From: an uncultured Oceanobacter sp.
GTDB lineage: Bacteria > Pseudomonadota > Gammaproteobacteria > Pseudomonadales > Oceanobacteraceae
NCBI GenBank assembly: GCA_913061185.1
Contig: CAJXTI010000034.1
Location: forward strand, 1 to 39,890
Direction: 5' to 3'
Length of the DNA stretch: 39,890 bases
Below, one piece after another: positions 9,810-17,566 of the stretch. The notes under the pieces were generated by a model. The model was not told where the DNA came from and searched no databases. It saw only the letters and a program-made list of their open reading frames with translations. Numbering within the stretch: the first letter of the stretch is position 1; each line of letters begins with the position of its first letter. Both the position numbers and the translations under genes were made by a program.

Positions 9810-10150
9810 GGTAGCTACTCCTGTTTCTTTATTTTTGTAATTTACCCATTACACCCCGTGCTGCTACTGTCAGCTATTCTACCTTGGCGTTTTGTATGGG
9901 GGTCTAAAGTAGTAAAGTTAGTCGAAAACCCCTGCCTTGGCACAATATTTTTGCTTTTTCCTTCATTATTGCTATCTGCATCTTTATTTTCCTGACTTGA
10001 AGGAACCATTGAAAGAACAATCGGGAAGATTTCCCTATCCCGTTCACCTAGTGCCAAAGCAGTCGTTATCAGCAACGGTCGGGGAACAGCCAGCAGACAT
10101 GCCGCCGTTCAGAATATCAGCATCTGATAATAACAATAAGGCTGAGGCTG
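9810..10150. other. Divergent intergenic region, erdR-like / TonB receptor
   Basis: This 341-base region, AT-rich in its first half, separates two divergently transcribed genes and should hold both promoters. The only clear structure is the inverted repeat at 9836-9853. A sigma-54-like string near 9938 has the wrong spacing. I find no small gene with a convincing ribosome binding site. Confidence 0.5.
9836..9853. promoter_or_regulatory. TGTAAT-N6-ATTACA inverted repeat
   Basis: Two perfect 6-base arms, TGTAAT and ATTACA, are separated by six bases, 27 bases upstream of the erdR-like start. The size and symmetry fit an operator for a dimeric regulator, possibly autoregulation, but no binding protein can be named from sequence. 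Confidence 0.35.
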
Positions 10151-12541
10151 ATGGCATTTCTGAGTTTTCCCGCAAACGGTCATTCTTCAAGGAAGGTGTT
10201 AGGCAGCCTGGCCGGTTGGCTGCTGCCTCTGGCCGCCTGGTCGGACATGGGTAATCTGACAGAAGAAATTGTAGTGGTTGCGCCAACGCCGGTGGCTGGA
10301 GCCGGGGTACGGGAGGATCAGCTGGTCAGCCCGGTACAAGGTCTTGGCAGTGCCGACCTGGAGCGCACCCAGGCGCAAAGCATTACCGAACATATGCGTT
10401 ATCAACTGGGCTCGGTAAGTATTAATGAAGCCGTCAGTAACCCGTATCAGCCGGATGTCCAGTATCGCGGTTTTACCGCGTCACCGCTGTTGGGTTTGCC
10501 TCAGGGGGTGTCTGTCTATCTCAATGGCGTGCGTTTTAATGAGCCTTTTGGGGATACGGTGAATTGGGATTTACTCCCGACCGATGCGGTCAACCATATG
10601 ACTTTGTATTCCGGCTCTAATCCGCTGTTTGGTCAGAATACGCTGGGCGGCTCAATTGCGATGGCGGTGAAAAATGGTTTTAACAGCCAGGGTAATGAGC
10701 TGGAACTGGGGGCTGGTCAATTTGGCTACCGGCAGGTTCAGTTCCAGAGTGGTGGACAAGGGCTGCTGGCCAATGAGGACGTGGGTTATTTTATTTTGCT
10801 TAATCGTGAAGAGGAAGACGGTTGGCGTGATGCTTCCGGCAGTGATATTCGCCAGGCCATGTCGGTACTGAGTTGGCGCTCACTGGACAGCGCCTTGAAC
10901 CTGACCTTGCTGATGAACGATAACGAACTGATTGGTAATGGTGCCGTGCCGCAGGCGCTGATGGCGCTTGAAGGTCGCAGCGCCATTTATACCAACCCGG
11001 ATATTACCCGTAATCGGCTTAATTACCTCGCGCTGGATGGTGACCACTGGTTTTCGGATACGTTGCAGCTGGCCGGTAATCTTTACCTTCGTCGCAACCT
11101 CACCACCACCTTGAATGGCGATGATTCCGACTATGAAGCCTGTCAGCTGAATGGCGAAGAAACCCTTTGCGAAGGAGATGACGATGGGGGGGCGGAAGAA
11201 CCTGTGACGTTTGTCGGTTACGACGACGAGGCCACTCTGGAAGCGATAGCCGCCGAGCTGGGGCTGGATATTGAAGCCGATGACGTTGACGGGACGGTGA
11301 ACACCTCGCGCACGGAGCAAAGCAGCCAGGGGTTCAGCCTGCAACTGACGTCATCTGCGTTGGTGGCCGATCGGGAAAACCTGCTGACGGCAGGGGTTAC
11401 GGTTGATCAGGCCGATATTCATTTTCGTTCGCGCAGTGGGTTTGCCATTCTTAACAACGATTCGCCACAGGATGCCAGGGACGTGACGGCTATTGGTCTG
11501 TATGACGGTGAGTCGGAAGTTAGCCTTGATACCCAAACCCGTACATTGGGGCTGTTTGTCAGCGATACCCTGGCGCTGGATGACTGGCTCAGTTTGACCC
11601 TGGGTGCCCGTTACAATCAGGTGAATATTGATATGCAAGACCAACTGGAATCCGGGCCAGGGTCGCTTGATGGTGATCACACCTTTACCCGGCTTAATCC
11701 GATGCTGGGGCTGGCCTATGTGTTCGACAGTGGCCTGAATCTGTATGCCAGTTACAGTGAGGCGTCGCGAGCACCCAGTCCGGCAGAACTCAGCTGTGCA
11801 GACGAAAATGACCCTTGCAAGTTACCAAACGGTTTTGTGTCTGATCCTCCGCTTGAACAGGTGGTTACCCGTTCCGTGGAAGCGGGTCTGAAAGGCACCG
11901 CGACCGAACATATGCGTTGGACGGCGGGCCTGTTCCGCACTACCAGTCATGACGATATTCTGTTTCAGCAAGCCGGAGGCTTGCCGTCGGAAGGGTATTT
12001 TGCCAATGTGGGGAAAACCCGTCGCTTGGGGGCCGAGCTGGGCATGACAGGTCACTGGACAAGCGTTCGACTTGCTGTTTCTTATACCTGGATGCGGGCG
12101 ACGTTTGAGACACCCTTTGTGTCATTCAGTCCCAATAATCCACGGGGTTCTGATCGTCAGGTGCAAGCCGGGGATCGTATTCCCGGCTTGCCGCAGCACA
12201 ATCTCAAACTGGCTGCCGACTGGAAACTGTGGCAACCGCTGTCGGTTGGGGGGGATATACAGTACCGCAGCAGTCAGTATTTTCGCGGTGATGAAGCTAA
12301 TGAAAATGCCCAGTTGGCGGGTTATGCCCTGGTCAATCTGCGGGCCAGTTATGAACCGACCGATGCGGTTGAGCTATATGGCCGCATCGTGAATCTGTTT
12401 GATCGTGACTACGAGACCTTTGGTGTTTATGGTGAAGCGGATGACGTGTTGGGTGAAGCCTACCCCGGCTTTGAAGAGGACAGCTTTGTTGGCCCCGGTG
12501 CACCACGAACCTTCAAGGCTGGCATCAAACTGGCGTTCTGA
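10151..12541 (+). CDS. TonB-dependent outer-membrane receptor
   Basis: The product has 796 residues. A hydrophobic signal segment lies at about 14-32, a TonB-box-like EEIVVVAP at about 38-45, a plug domain at about 50-165 (ending GSNPLFGQNTLGGSIAMAVK), and a long beta-barrel that closes with GAPRTFKAGIKLAF and a terminal Phe, as usual for outer-membrane barrels. It imports a substrate using TonB/ExbBD energy. An acidic insertion in the barrel at about residues 320-380 is rich in Asp/Glu and has two cysteines (CQLNGEETLC); this may be a metal-binding extracellular loop (inference). The sensor kinase and response regulator that follow in the same orientation probably control it or respond to its substrate. 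The substrate is not evident; no siderophore or vitamin gene is nearby. Confidence 0.88.
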   Translation: MAFLSFPANGHSSRKVLGSLAGWLLPLAAWSDMGNLTEEIVVVAPTPVAGAGVREDQLVSPVQGLGSADLERTQAQSITEHMRYQLGSVSINEAVSNPYQPDVQYRGFTASPLLGLPQGVSVYLNGVRFNEPFGDTVNWDLLPTDAVNHMTLYSGSNPLFGQNTLGGSIAMAVKNGFNSQGNELELGAGQFGYRQVQFQSGGQGLLANEDVGYFILLNREEEDGWRDASGSDIRQAMSVLSWRSLDSALNLTLLMNDNELIGNGAVPQALMALEGRSAIYTNPDITRNRLNYLALDGDHWFSDTLQLAGNLYLRRNLTTTLNGDDSDYEACQLNGEETLCEGDDDGGAEEPVTFVGYDDEATLEAIAAELGLDIEADDVDGTVNTSRTEQSSQGFSLQLTSSALVADRENLLTAGVTVDQADIHFRSRSGFAILNNDSPQDARDVTAIGLYDGESEVSLDTQTRTLGLFVSDTLALDDWLSLTLGARYNQVNIDMQDQLESGPGSLDGDHTFTRLNPMLGLAYVFDSGLNLYASYSEASRAPSPAELSCADENDPCKLPNGFVSDPPLEQVVTRSVEAGLKGTATEHMRWTAGLFRTTSHDDILFQQAGGLPSEGYFANVGKTRRLGAELGMTGHWTSVRLAVSYTWMRATFETPFVSFSPNNPRGSDRQVQAGDRIPGLPQHNLKLAADWKLWQPLSVGGDIQYRSSQYFRGDEANENAQLAGYALVNLRASYEPTDAVELYGRIVNLFDRDYETFGVYGEADDVLGEAYPGFEEDSFVGPGAPRTFKAGIKLAF

Positions 12542-12559
12542 TCGCAAGCCGACAGTGCA

Positions 12560-12634
12560 GGAATTGTGGTTACGGGAATTGTGGCTGCGGCGATTGTGGC
12601 TGCGGCGATTGTGGCTGCGGCGATTGTGGCTGCG
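12560..12634 (+). repeat. Five-copy 15-bp tandem repeat
   Basis: The unit GCGATTGTGGCTGCG occurs three times exactly (12590-12634), preceded by two variant copies (12560-12589). It fills most of the 147-base gap between the TonB receptor and the sensor kinase. The unit length is a multiple of three, so one frame reads a Cys-Gly-rich repeat and another LWLRR, but neither has a proper start. It may alter mRNA structure between the two genes. Confidence 0.9.
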
Positions 12635-12688
12635 GCGAGTGCGGGGATGGTGTTGGCAACCAGGTAAGGATGCAATCGGAGTGGCTGT

Positions 12689-13933
12689 ATGAATGTCATG
12701 ACTCAAATCCTGCTGATGGTCAACAGCACCTTTGCATTGGCGTTGGTTGTCAGTCTGGCAACCTTGCTGGTGCAAGGGAGAGAGGATGTTCTACGCGAGC
12801 AACAGGCGATGAAACCGGTGGTTGAGGCATTGATCCAATCCGGCCAGGCACAGCAAATACTGGCGCTGGTGGGCAGTAGTCTGCGCCATGTGCAGGTTGC
12901 TGGAAATGCTGTCGAACGCCCGGCTGGAGATTCAGTCCCGGCCTGGTTTGAATCCTTGTTTGACCATCCCGGACGTGGCTATCAGCTAGCCCTGACCGAC
13001 AGCAATGGCAAAAAAGTGGTGCTGATTTCCGATGATCGCGATGAAATTGAAGAAGTCTGGCATTCGTCCAGCTGGTTGTTCTGGTTGTTTTGTGGCTGCG
13101 CCCTGATTTCCAATCTGGCTATTTATCTGGGAGTACGTGCAGGATTGCGGCCGTTGGCGGACGTTCTGGCAGCCTTTGATCAGGTACAGCAGGGGCATCT
13201 GCATGCCCGCTTGGGTCGTTACAGCCTGCGTGAGGCGAATGATCTGGCCTCGCATTTTAACGAAATGACTGAATCACTGGAGAGCGCCCGCAATGAAAAC
13301 CGTTTTCTTACCCGTACGTTGATGGAAATTCAGGAGCAGGAACGCTCGGCTCTGGCACGGGAATTACATGATGATCTTGGTCAACAACTAACGGGTGTTC
13401 GGGTGCATTCCTGTGTGCTGCCTTTTCAGCTGGATAAACCGGAGCAGTTGCTGGAAACCAGCGAACGTATTCTGCTCGGTTGTGATGCCATTAATATGGG
13501 GTTTCGCCGCATCATCAATAATCTATATCCGGTGGTGCTGGAGCGACTGGGCTTGCAAGCGGCGGTGGATGAACTGCTGCGCAGTACCGGGCAAACTACC
13601 GGTCTTCAATGTGTCTTGTGCGGGGATCGCTGGCCTGGCTGGAGCGAGGATGATGCGTCCCAGGTCTATCGGCTGGTGCAGGAAGCCGTGAATAATGCCG
13701 TTCGGCATGCGGAGGCTACAGAAGTCCGGATTTCTCTGACCACCGACGGTCAGCAACAAGTGACACTGCAGGTGCAAGATAATGGCAGTGCGTCGTCAGA
13801 TGCCATTGCCGGGTTTGGCCTGCGTTCCATGGCTGAGCGAGCGCGGCTATTGGGCGGTACCTTGACGGTAGATTTTAGTCCGCAGGGGACACGGGTCACT
13901 GCCGAACTCCCTTACCCTGAGGGGGCCGAGTGA
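12689..13933 (+). CDS. Membrane sensor histidine kinase, NarL/MoxY type
   Basis: The 414-residue kinase has a transmembrane helix at about 5-28, a periplasmic sensor segment of about 100 residues, a second helix at about 128-148 (WLFWLFCGCALISNLAIYLG), a HAMP-like linker at about 150-205, a HisKA_3 dimerisation domain with LARELHDDLGQQL (His227), and an ATPase domain with VNNAVRHAEA, VQDNG and GFGLRSMAERARLLGG. The short periplasmic domain resembles the LapD/MoxY N-terminal type found in methanol-utilisation-control sensors. It should phosphorylate the response regulator encoded immediately downstream, whose start overlaps its stop codon. The substrate of the upstream TonB receptor is a plausible stimulus (inference from order). 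The ATG at 12689 has a GGAG site about 11 bases upstream. Confidence 0.86.
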   Translation: MNVMTQILLMVNSTFALALVVSLATLLVQGREDVLREQQAMKPVVEALIQSGQAQQILALVGSSLRHVQVAGNAVERPAGDSVPAWFESLFDHPGRGYQLALTDSNGKKVVLISDDRDEIEEVWHSSSWLFWLFCGCALISNLAIYLGVRAGLRPLADVLAAFDQVQQGHLHARLGRYSLREANDLASHFNEMTESLESARNENRFLTRTLMEIQEQERSALARELHDDLGQQLTGVRVHSCVLPFQLDKPEQLLETSERILLGCDAINMGFRRIINNLYPVVLERLGLQAAVDELLRSTGQTTGLQCVLCGDRWPGWSEDDASQVYRLVQEAVNNAVRHAEATEVRISLTTDGQQQVTLQVQDNGSASSDAIAGFGLRSMAERARLLGGTLTVDFSPQGTRVTAELPYPEGAE

Positions 13934-14589
13934 TGGCACTGACGATTTTGCTGGCAGATGATCATGCTGTGGTGCGACAAGGTTATGGCTCCTTGTTGGC
14001 GGCGATGATTGATGACGTGCAGCTGATTGAAGCCGGATCGGGAACGGATGCCGCCTTGCTGTTTTTCCAGCATGCTCCCGACATTCTGATACTCGATGTG
14101 AATATGGCTGATCTGTCGGGTATTGAAGTGTGTCGGCAGTTGGTTGGTGTCAAGCCGGACGCCCGGATTCTGATGTTCAGCATGTACGAGGAAGCTACGG
14201 TTATTCGTGCGGCACTGAACGCCGGGGCGTTGGGCTATTTGTCCAAATCGAGTCCACCGGCGGTAATGCTGAAGGCGGTGAATCGGGTCGTTGCCGGGCA
14301 GTCATTTCTGGAGTCGAGGTTTGAATCGTTGTTGGCCGTTGGCGACGTGCCCAAGGGACGCCCGCTGACGGCAGCAGCCAAGTACGGCGCTACGGTCATT
14401 GATCCACTGGCGATTCTGGCAGCGCGAGAGCGCGAAATTGCCGAACGTCTGCTGGAAGGCAAAAGCAATCAGACCATCGCCGAGGAGCTGGGTATCCGTG
14501 CCAAAACCGTCGCCAATCGGGCCACGGTTATCCGGCAGAAATTTGGCGTCAGCAGTACAGCAGAACTGATGCGCAAGCTGTTGGGCTGA
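13933..14589 (+). CDS. LuxR/NarL-type response regulator
   Basis: This 218-residue regulator has an N-terminal receiver (ILLADDHAVVRQGYG, phospho-acceptor Asp55 in ILDVNMAD, Lys105 in YLSKSSPP) and a C-terminal LuxR helix-turn-helix (REREIAERLLEGKSNQTIAE onward). Its ATG shares a base with the TGA of the sensor kinase (TGATG), so the pair is translationally coupled and almost certainly cognate. A GTG three bases upstream is an alternative start. The likely target is the operon of the TonB receptor, or a transport or oxidation gene outside the window (inference). The gene ends 91 bases before the convergent DJ-1-like gene. Confidence 0.88.
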   Translation: MALTILLADDHAVVRQGYGSLLAAMIDDVQLIEAGSGTDAALLFFQHAPDILILDVNMADLSGIEVCRQLVGVKPDARILMFSMYEEATVIRAALNAGALGYLSKSSPPAVMLKAVNRVVAGQSFLESRFESLLAVGDVPKGRPLTAAAKYGATVIDPLAILAAREREIAERLLEGKSNQTIAEELGIRAKTVANRATVIRQKFGVSSTAELMRKLLG

Positions 14590-14620
14590 CGGGCCGGACA
14601 CTGGTTTGCCCGGATTTGTC

Positions 14621-14648
14621 TATCTGCCCGGTGTTATCTGCCCGGTGT
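14621..14648 (+). repeat. 14-bp direct repeat, two copies
   Basis: TATCTGCCCGGTGT occurs twice without spacer between the convergent response-regulator and DJ-1-like genes. It looks like a short slippage duplication; no function is evident. Confidence 0.8.
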
Positions 14649-14680
14649 TTCCCGGCGCTACTGGCCAGGCGCAGTCGTCA

Positions 14681-15259
14681 TCATGAAGAGACGGATCCAT
14701 CCTGATACAGCATGGCCGCTGCCACATCATCCCGTATCGGCTTGCCGCATAACAATTCCACCAGCGTCAGCGCAAAAGGCAAGGCCGTTGCCGGGCCACG
14801 GCTGGTGATCAGATTGCCATCGACCACCACATCATCGGTGTTGTTGATGAGGGCACCAGATTGCACCAGCAAGGGGCCAAAGCCGGGGTAACCGGTCATG
14901 ACTCGGCCTGCGGTTACACCGGCGGCACCCAATACCACTGCCGGAGCGGCACAGATGGCGGCGACCCATTTGCCGGCCCGGTCTTGCTGCTGTATTCGAT
15001 GCAGTAGTCCCAGCGATGTCGCCAGGTTAGCGGCACCGGGCATACCACCAGGAACAGCGATCAGATCAAACGGGTGATTAATGGCCAGTTTGCCGAGCAG
15101 GCAGTCAGCCTCAATCACGGTCGAGCGAGCACAGCGGACGTTGCGCTCCGGGCCTGTGGAGGCCAGTGTGACGTTTATACCCGCCCGCCGCAGTACGTTA
15201 ACCAGGGTGATGACTTCCAGTTCTTCGCTGCCATTGGCAATGGGAATCAGGGCATTCAT
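14681..15259 (-). CDS. DJ-1/YajL-like family protein
   Basis: The 192-residue product belongs to the DJ-1/PfpI superfamily and is closest in layout to YajL: it opens with MNALIPIANGSEELEVITLV (conserved Glu in the first helix), has VPGGMPGA, the nucleophile elbow with Cys103 in AAICAAPAVVLG, and the late SRGPATALPFALTLVE segment. Proteins of this type protect against oxidative and carbonyl stress or act on glyoxal adducts; which activity applies cannot be read here. I chose the ATG at 15259, giving the family length, over an in-frame start at 15325 that adds 22 unrelated residues; GAGGA lies about 11 bases upstream. It is transcribed divergently from the amine oxidase gene. Confidence 0.87.
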   Translation of the reverse strand: MNALIPIANGSEELEVITLVNVLRRAGINVTLASTGPERNVRCARSTVIEADCLLGKLAINHPFDLIAVPGGMPGAANLATSLGLLHRIQQQDRAGKWVAAICAAPAVVLGAAGVTAGRVMTGYPGFGPLLVQSGALINNTDDVVVDGNLITSRGPATALPFALTLVELLCGKPIRDDVAAAMLYQDGSVSS

Positions 15260-15443
15260 GGCAGTGTTGTCCTCAAAATTTGGGCGTAAAGCGCGCAGTG
15301 TGAGAGTTATGCCGCCAAATGTCATGGTTTGTTGTCGGAATTCGAGCGTTTTTTCTGCGCCGGGTTATTTTGCCACTTTGCGATAACGACGTTGATGCTT
15401 CTGCCTAGCATGGCTGTATTCACTGAATAATGAGGGATACATC

Positions 15444-17459
15444 ATGAGCGAGACCTGTTGCGCATCCAATCCGACCACGGCATCTGCCACCATTACAACC
15501 CCGGTTCATCCACTGGATCCCCTGACATTGGAAGAACTGGCGCTGGCGGCGGCGATCCTGAAGGAAACGCAGCAGTTGGGTGATAGCTGTCGTTTTCCGT
15601 ATCTGCAGTTGGAAGAACCGGCAAAAGCTGAAGTACTGGCTTTTAAAGCGGGTCAGCCATTTTCCCGCCGTGCCTTTGCCACCGTGCTGGATAAAAGTAA
15701 CGGCGCTATGTTCGAAGCCATGATCGACCTGGTGGCGAAGGAGGTGACGGACTGGCAGCAGCTTGATCCTGACGTGACCGGACAAGCACCTATTATGGTG
15801 GAAGAGTTTTTTACCTGCGTCGATATCGTCCAGCATGACGCTGGCTGGCGTGCTGCGGTCAAGCGTCGTGGATTGACCGATGCCGACATCGAAAACATCC
15901 AGATCGATCCCTGGTCGTTTGGCTACTTTGGTGATGATCCCAAGTACAAGGGCAAACGGCTGATGCGCGGCGTTGCTTTTTATCGCGATAAATTTACTGA
16001 TAACGGCTATGCCCATCCGATTGAAGGGCTGGTGGCTATTATCGACCTGAACGAAGGCAAGGTGATTGAGCTGCTCGACGACGGTCGGGATACCCCGATT
16101 CCAAAAACCAAGCGTAACTACGATACCCCGTCGCTGGGGGAGCCACGTTCCGATGTTAAACCATTACACATTGTGCAGCCGGAAGGGGTGAGTTTCAGCG
16201 TCGACGGCTGGAAAGTCAGCTGGCAAAACTGGCAGTTCCGGGTTGGTTTTACACCACGGGAAGGCTTGGTACTGAATCAGCTCGGCTACAACGACAAGGG
16301 CCAAGTCCGGCCAATTATCTATCGCGCCAGCGTCACCGATATGGCAGTGCCGTATTCGGATACGGCGCTGAACCATTACTGGAAATGCGCCTTTGATGGC
16401 GGTGAATATGGTCTCGGCCGTTTGGCTAATCAGCTGGAGTTAGGCTGCGATTGTCTCGGCGCGATTCATTATTTTGATATTCCGGCGGTGGATGACAAGG
16501 GCGAACCCTTCACCATGAAGAACGCCGTGTGTATGCACGAAGAAGATTACGGCACGCTGTGGAAGCACTACGAATTCCGCACGGACGTCTTTGAGGTACG
16601 CCGCTCCCGTCGTCTGGTGATCAGCTTTTTCTGTACCGTCGGCAACTATGATTATGGGTTTTACTGGTATCTGTATCAGGATGGCACCATTGAAATGGAG
16701 ACCAAACTGACCGGTATTATCCAGACCGCCGGTATGGTGCCAGGTACCAAACCTGAGTGTGGTGGCGGTATTGTCACACCGGAAATATATGGCCCGTCGC
16801 ACCAGCACTTCTTCAATGCCCGCTTGCATATGATGCTGGATGGCGAACAAAACTCGGTACTGGAAACCAACTTCAGTCCCAAACCAACCGGAGAAGGTAA
16901 TCCCTGGGGGAATGCGTTTAATACCGAAGTCACCACGTTGGCCTCAGAGCAGCAAGCGGCTCGGGAAGCGAACGGCCAAAGCGGGCGTTTCTGGAAAGTC
17001 ATCAACCCCAACAAAACCAACGCGGTTGGCAATCATCCCGGTTACAAGCTGATGGCAGAACACAATCCGGTGATGCTGGCGCAGGCCGATAGCTATATTG
17101 GCCAACGTGCCGGGTTTGCTGCCAATCATGTCTGGGTAACGCCTTATGATCCGGCTGAACGTTATGGCACGGGTAACTATCCGAATCAGAACAAGGGCGA
17201 CGGTTTGCCGGTGTATACCCAGCAAGACCGGAATGTCGAAAATACCGATCTTGTGTTGTGGCACACCTATGGTCACACCCATATCTGCAAGCCGGAAGAT
17301 TTCCCGGTGATGCCGGTGGAATACGTCGGCTTCAAACTCAAACCCAATAATTTCTTTGACGCCAATCCGGCCATGGATCTGCCCGCCGGTAAGGATCATC
17401 GCAGTGTGGGCGTGGGTGATGGTGTTAGTGATGAAAGCAGCGATTGCTGCGGTAGCTGA
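15444..17459 (+). CDS. Copper-containing primary amine oxidase
   Basis: The 671-residue enzyme oxidises primary amines to aldehydes with release of ammonia and H2O2. The TPQ-forming Tyr402 sits in TVGNYDYG, the catalytic-base Asp318 in AFDGGEYGLG, and the copper ligands are His453 and His455 (SHQHFFNARLH) plus His613 (GHTHICKPEDFPVMP). Spacing follows the Arthrobacter enzyme with an offset of about 20 residues. No signal peptide is present, so it is probably cytoplasmic, unlike E. coli TynA. Oddly, both ends carry a Cys-Cys pair (ETCCAS at the start, DCCGS at the end). The ATG at 15444 has GAGGGA about 8 bases upstream. The nearby AraC-type regulator may control it (inference). Substrate specificity is unknown. 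Confidence 0.93.
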   Translation: MSETCCASNPTTASATITTPVHPLDPLTLEELALAAAILKETQQLGDSCRFPYLQLEEPAKAEVLAFKAGQPFSRRAFATVLDKSNGAMFEAMIDLVAKEVTDWQQLDPDVTGQAPIMVEEFFTCVDIVQHDAGWRAAVKRRGLTDADIENIQIDPWSFGYFGDDPKYKGKRLMRGVAFYRDKFTDNGYAHPIEGLVAIIDLNEGKVIELLDDGRDTPIPKTKRNYDTPSLGEPRSDVKPLHIVQPEGVSFSVDGWKVSWQNWQFRVGFTPREGLVLNQLGYNDKGQVRPIIYRASVTDMAVPYSDTALNHYWKCAFDGGEYGLGRLANQLELGCDCLGAIHYFDIPAVDDKGEPFTMKNAVCMHEEDYGTLWKHYEFRTDVFEVRRSRRLVISFFCTVGNYDYGFYWYLYQDGTIEMETKLTGIIQTAGMVPGTKPECGGGIVTPEIYGPSHQHFFNARLHMMLDGEQNSVLETNFSPKPTGEGNPWGNAFNTEVTTLASEQQAAREANGQSGRFWKVINPNKTNAVGNHPGYKLMAEHNPVMLAQADSYIGQRAGFAANHVWVTPYDPAERYGTGNYPNQNKGDGLPVYTQQDRNVENTDLVLWHTYGHTHICKPEDFPVMPVEYVGFKLKPNNFFDANPAMDLPAGKDHRSVGVGDGVSDESSDCCGS

Positions 17460-17508
17460 AAGAGTACGAGCACGTAGTGGATGTTGTTGACGTAGCACGT
17501 CGTTGAAA

Positions 17509-17544
17509 GCATCAGCTAACGGCCAGACGCCCGTTAGCTGATGC
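17509..17544. repeat. Perfect 14-bp inverted repeat
   Basis: GCATCAGCTAACGG and its exact complement flank an 8-base loop in the gap between the amine oxidase and the CtaG-like gene. It forms a strong hairpin without a following T-tract (AGCAAGCC instead), so it is not a standard terminator. It could stabilise the amine oxidase mRNA end or act as an operator. Confidence 0.85.
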
Positions 17545-17566
17545 AGCAAGCCAAGTGGAGAAAGCC

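Noticed and set aside
9938..9954. Possible sigma-54 promoter upstream of the TonB receptor (TGGCAC and TTGC)
   Set aside because: The GG and GC elements are separated by 12 bases instead of the required 10, so it should not function as an RpoN promoter.
12562..12645. Metallothionein-like Cys-Gly-rich peptide encoded by the tandem repeat
   Set aside because: The frame has no start codon or ribosome binding site; the composition simply follows from the 15-bp repeat.
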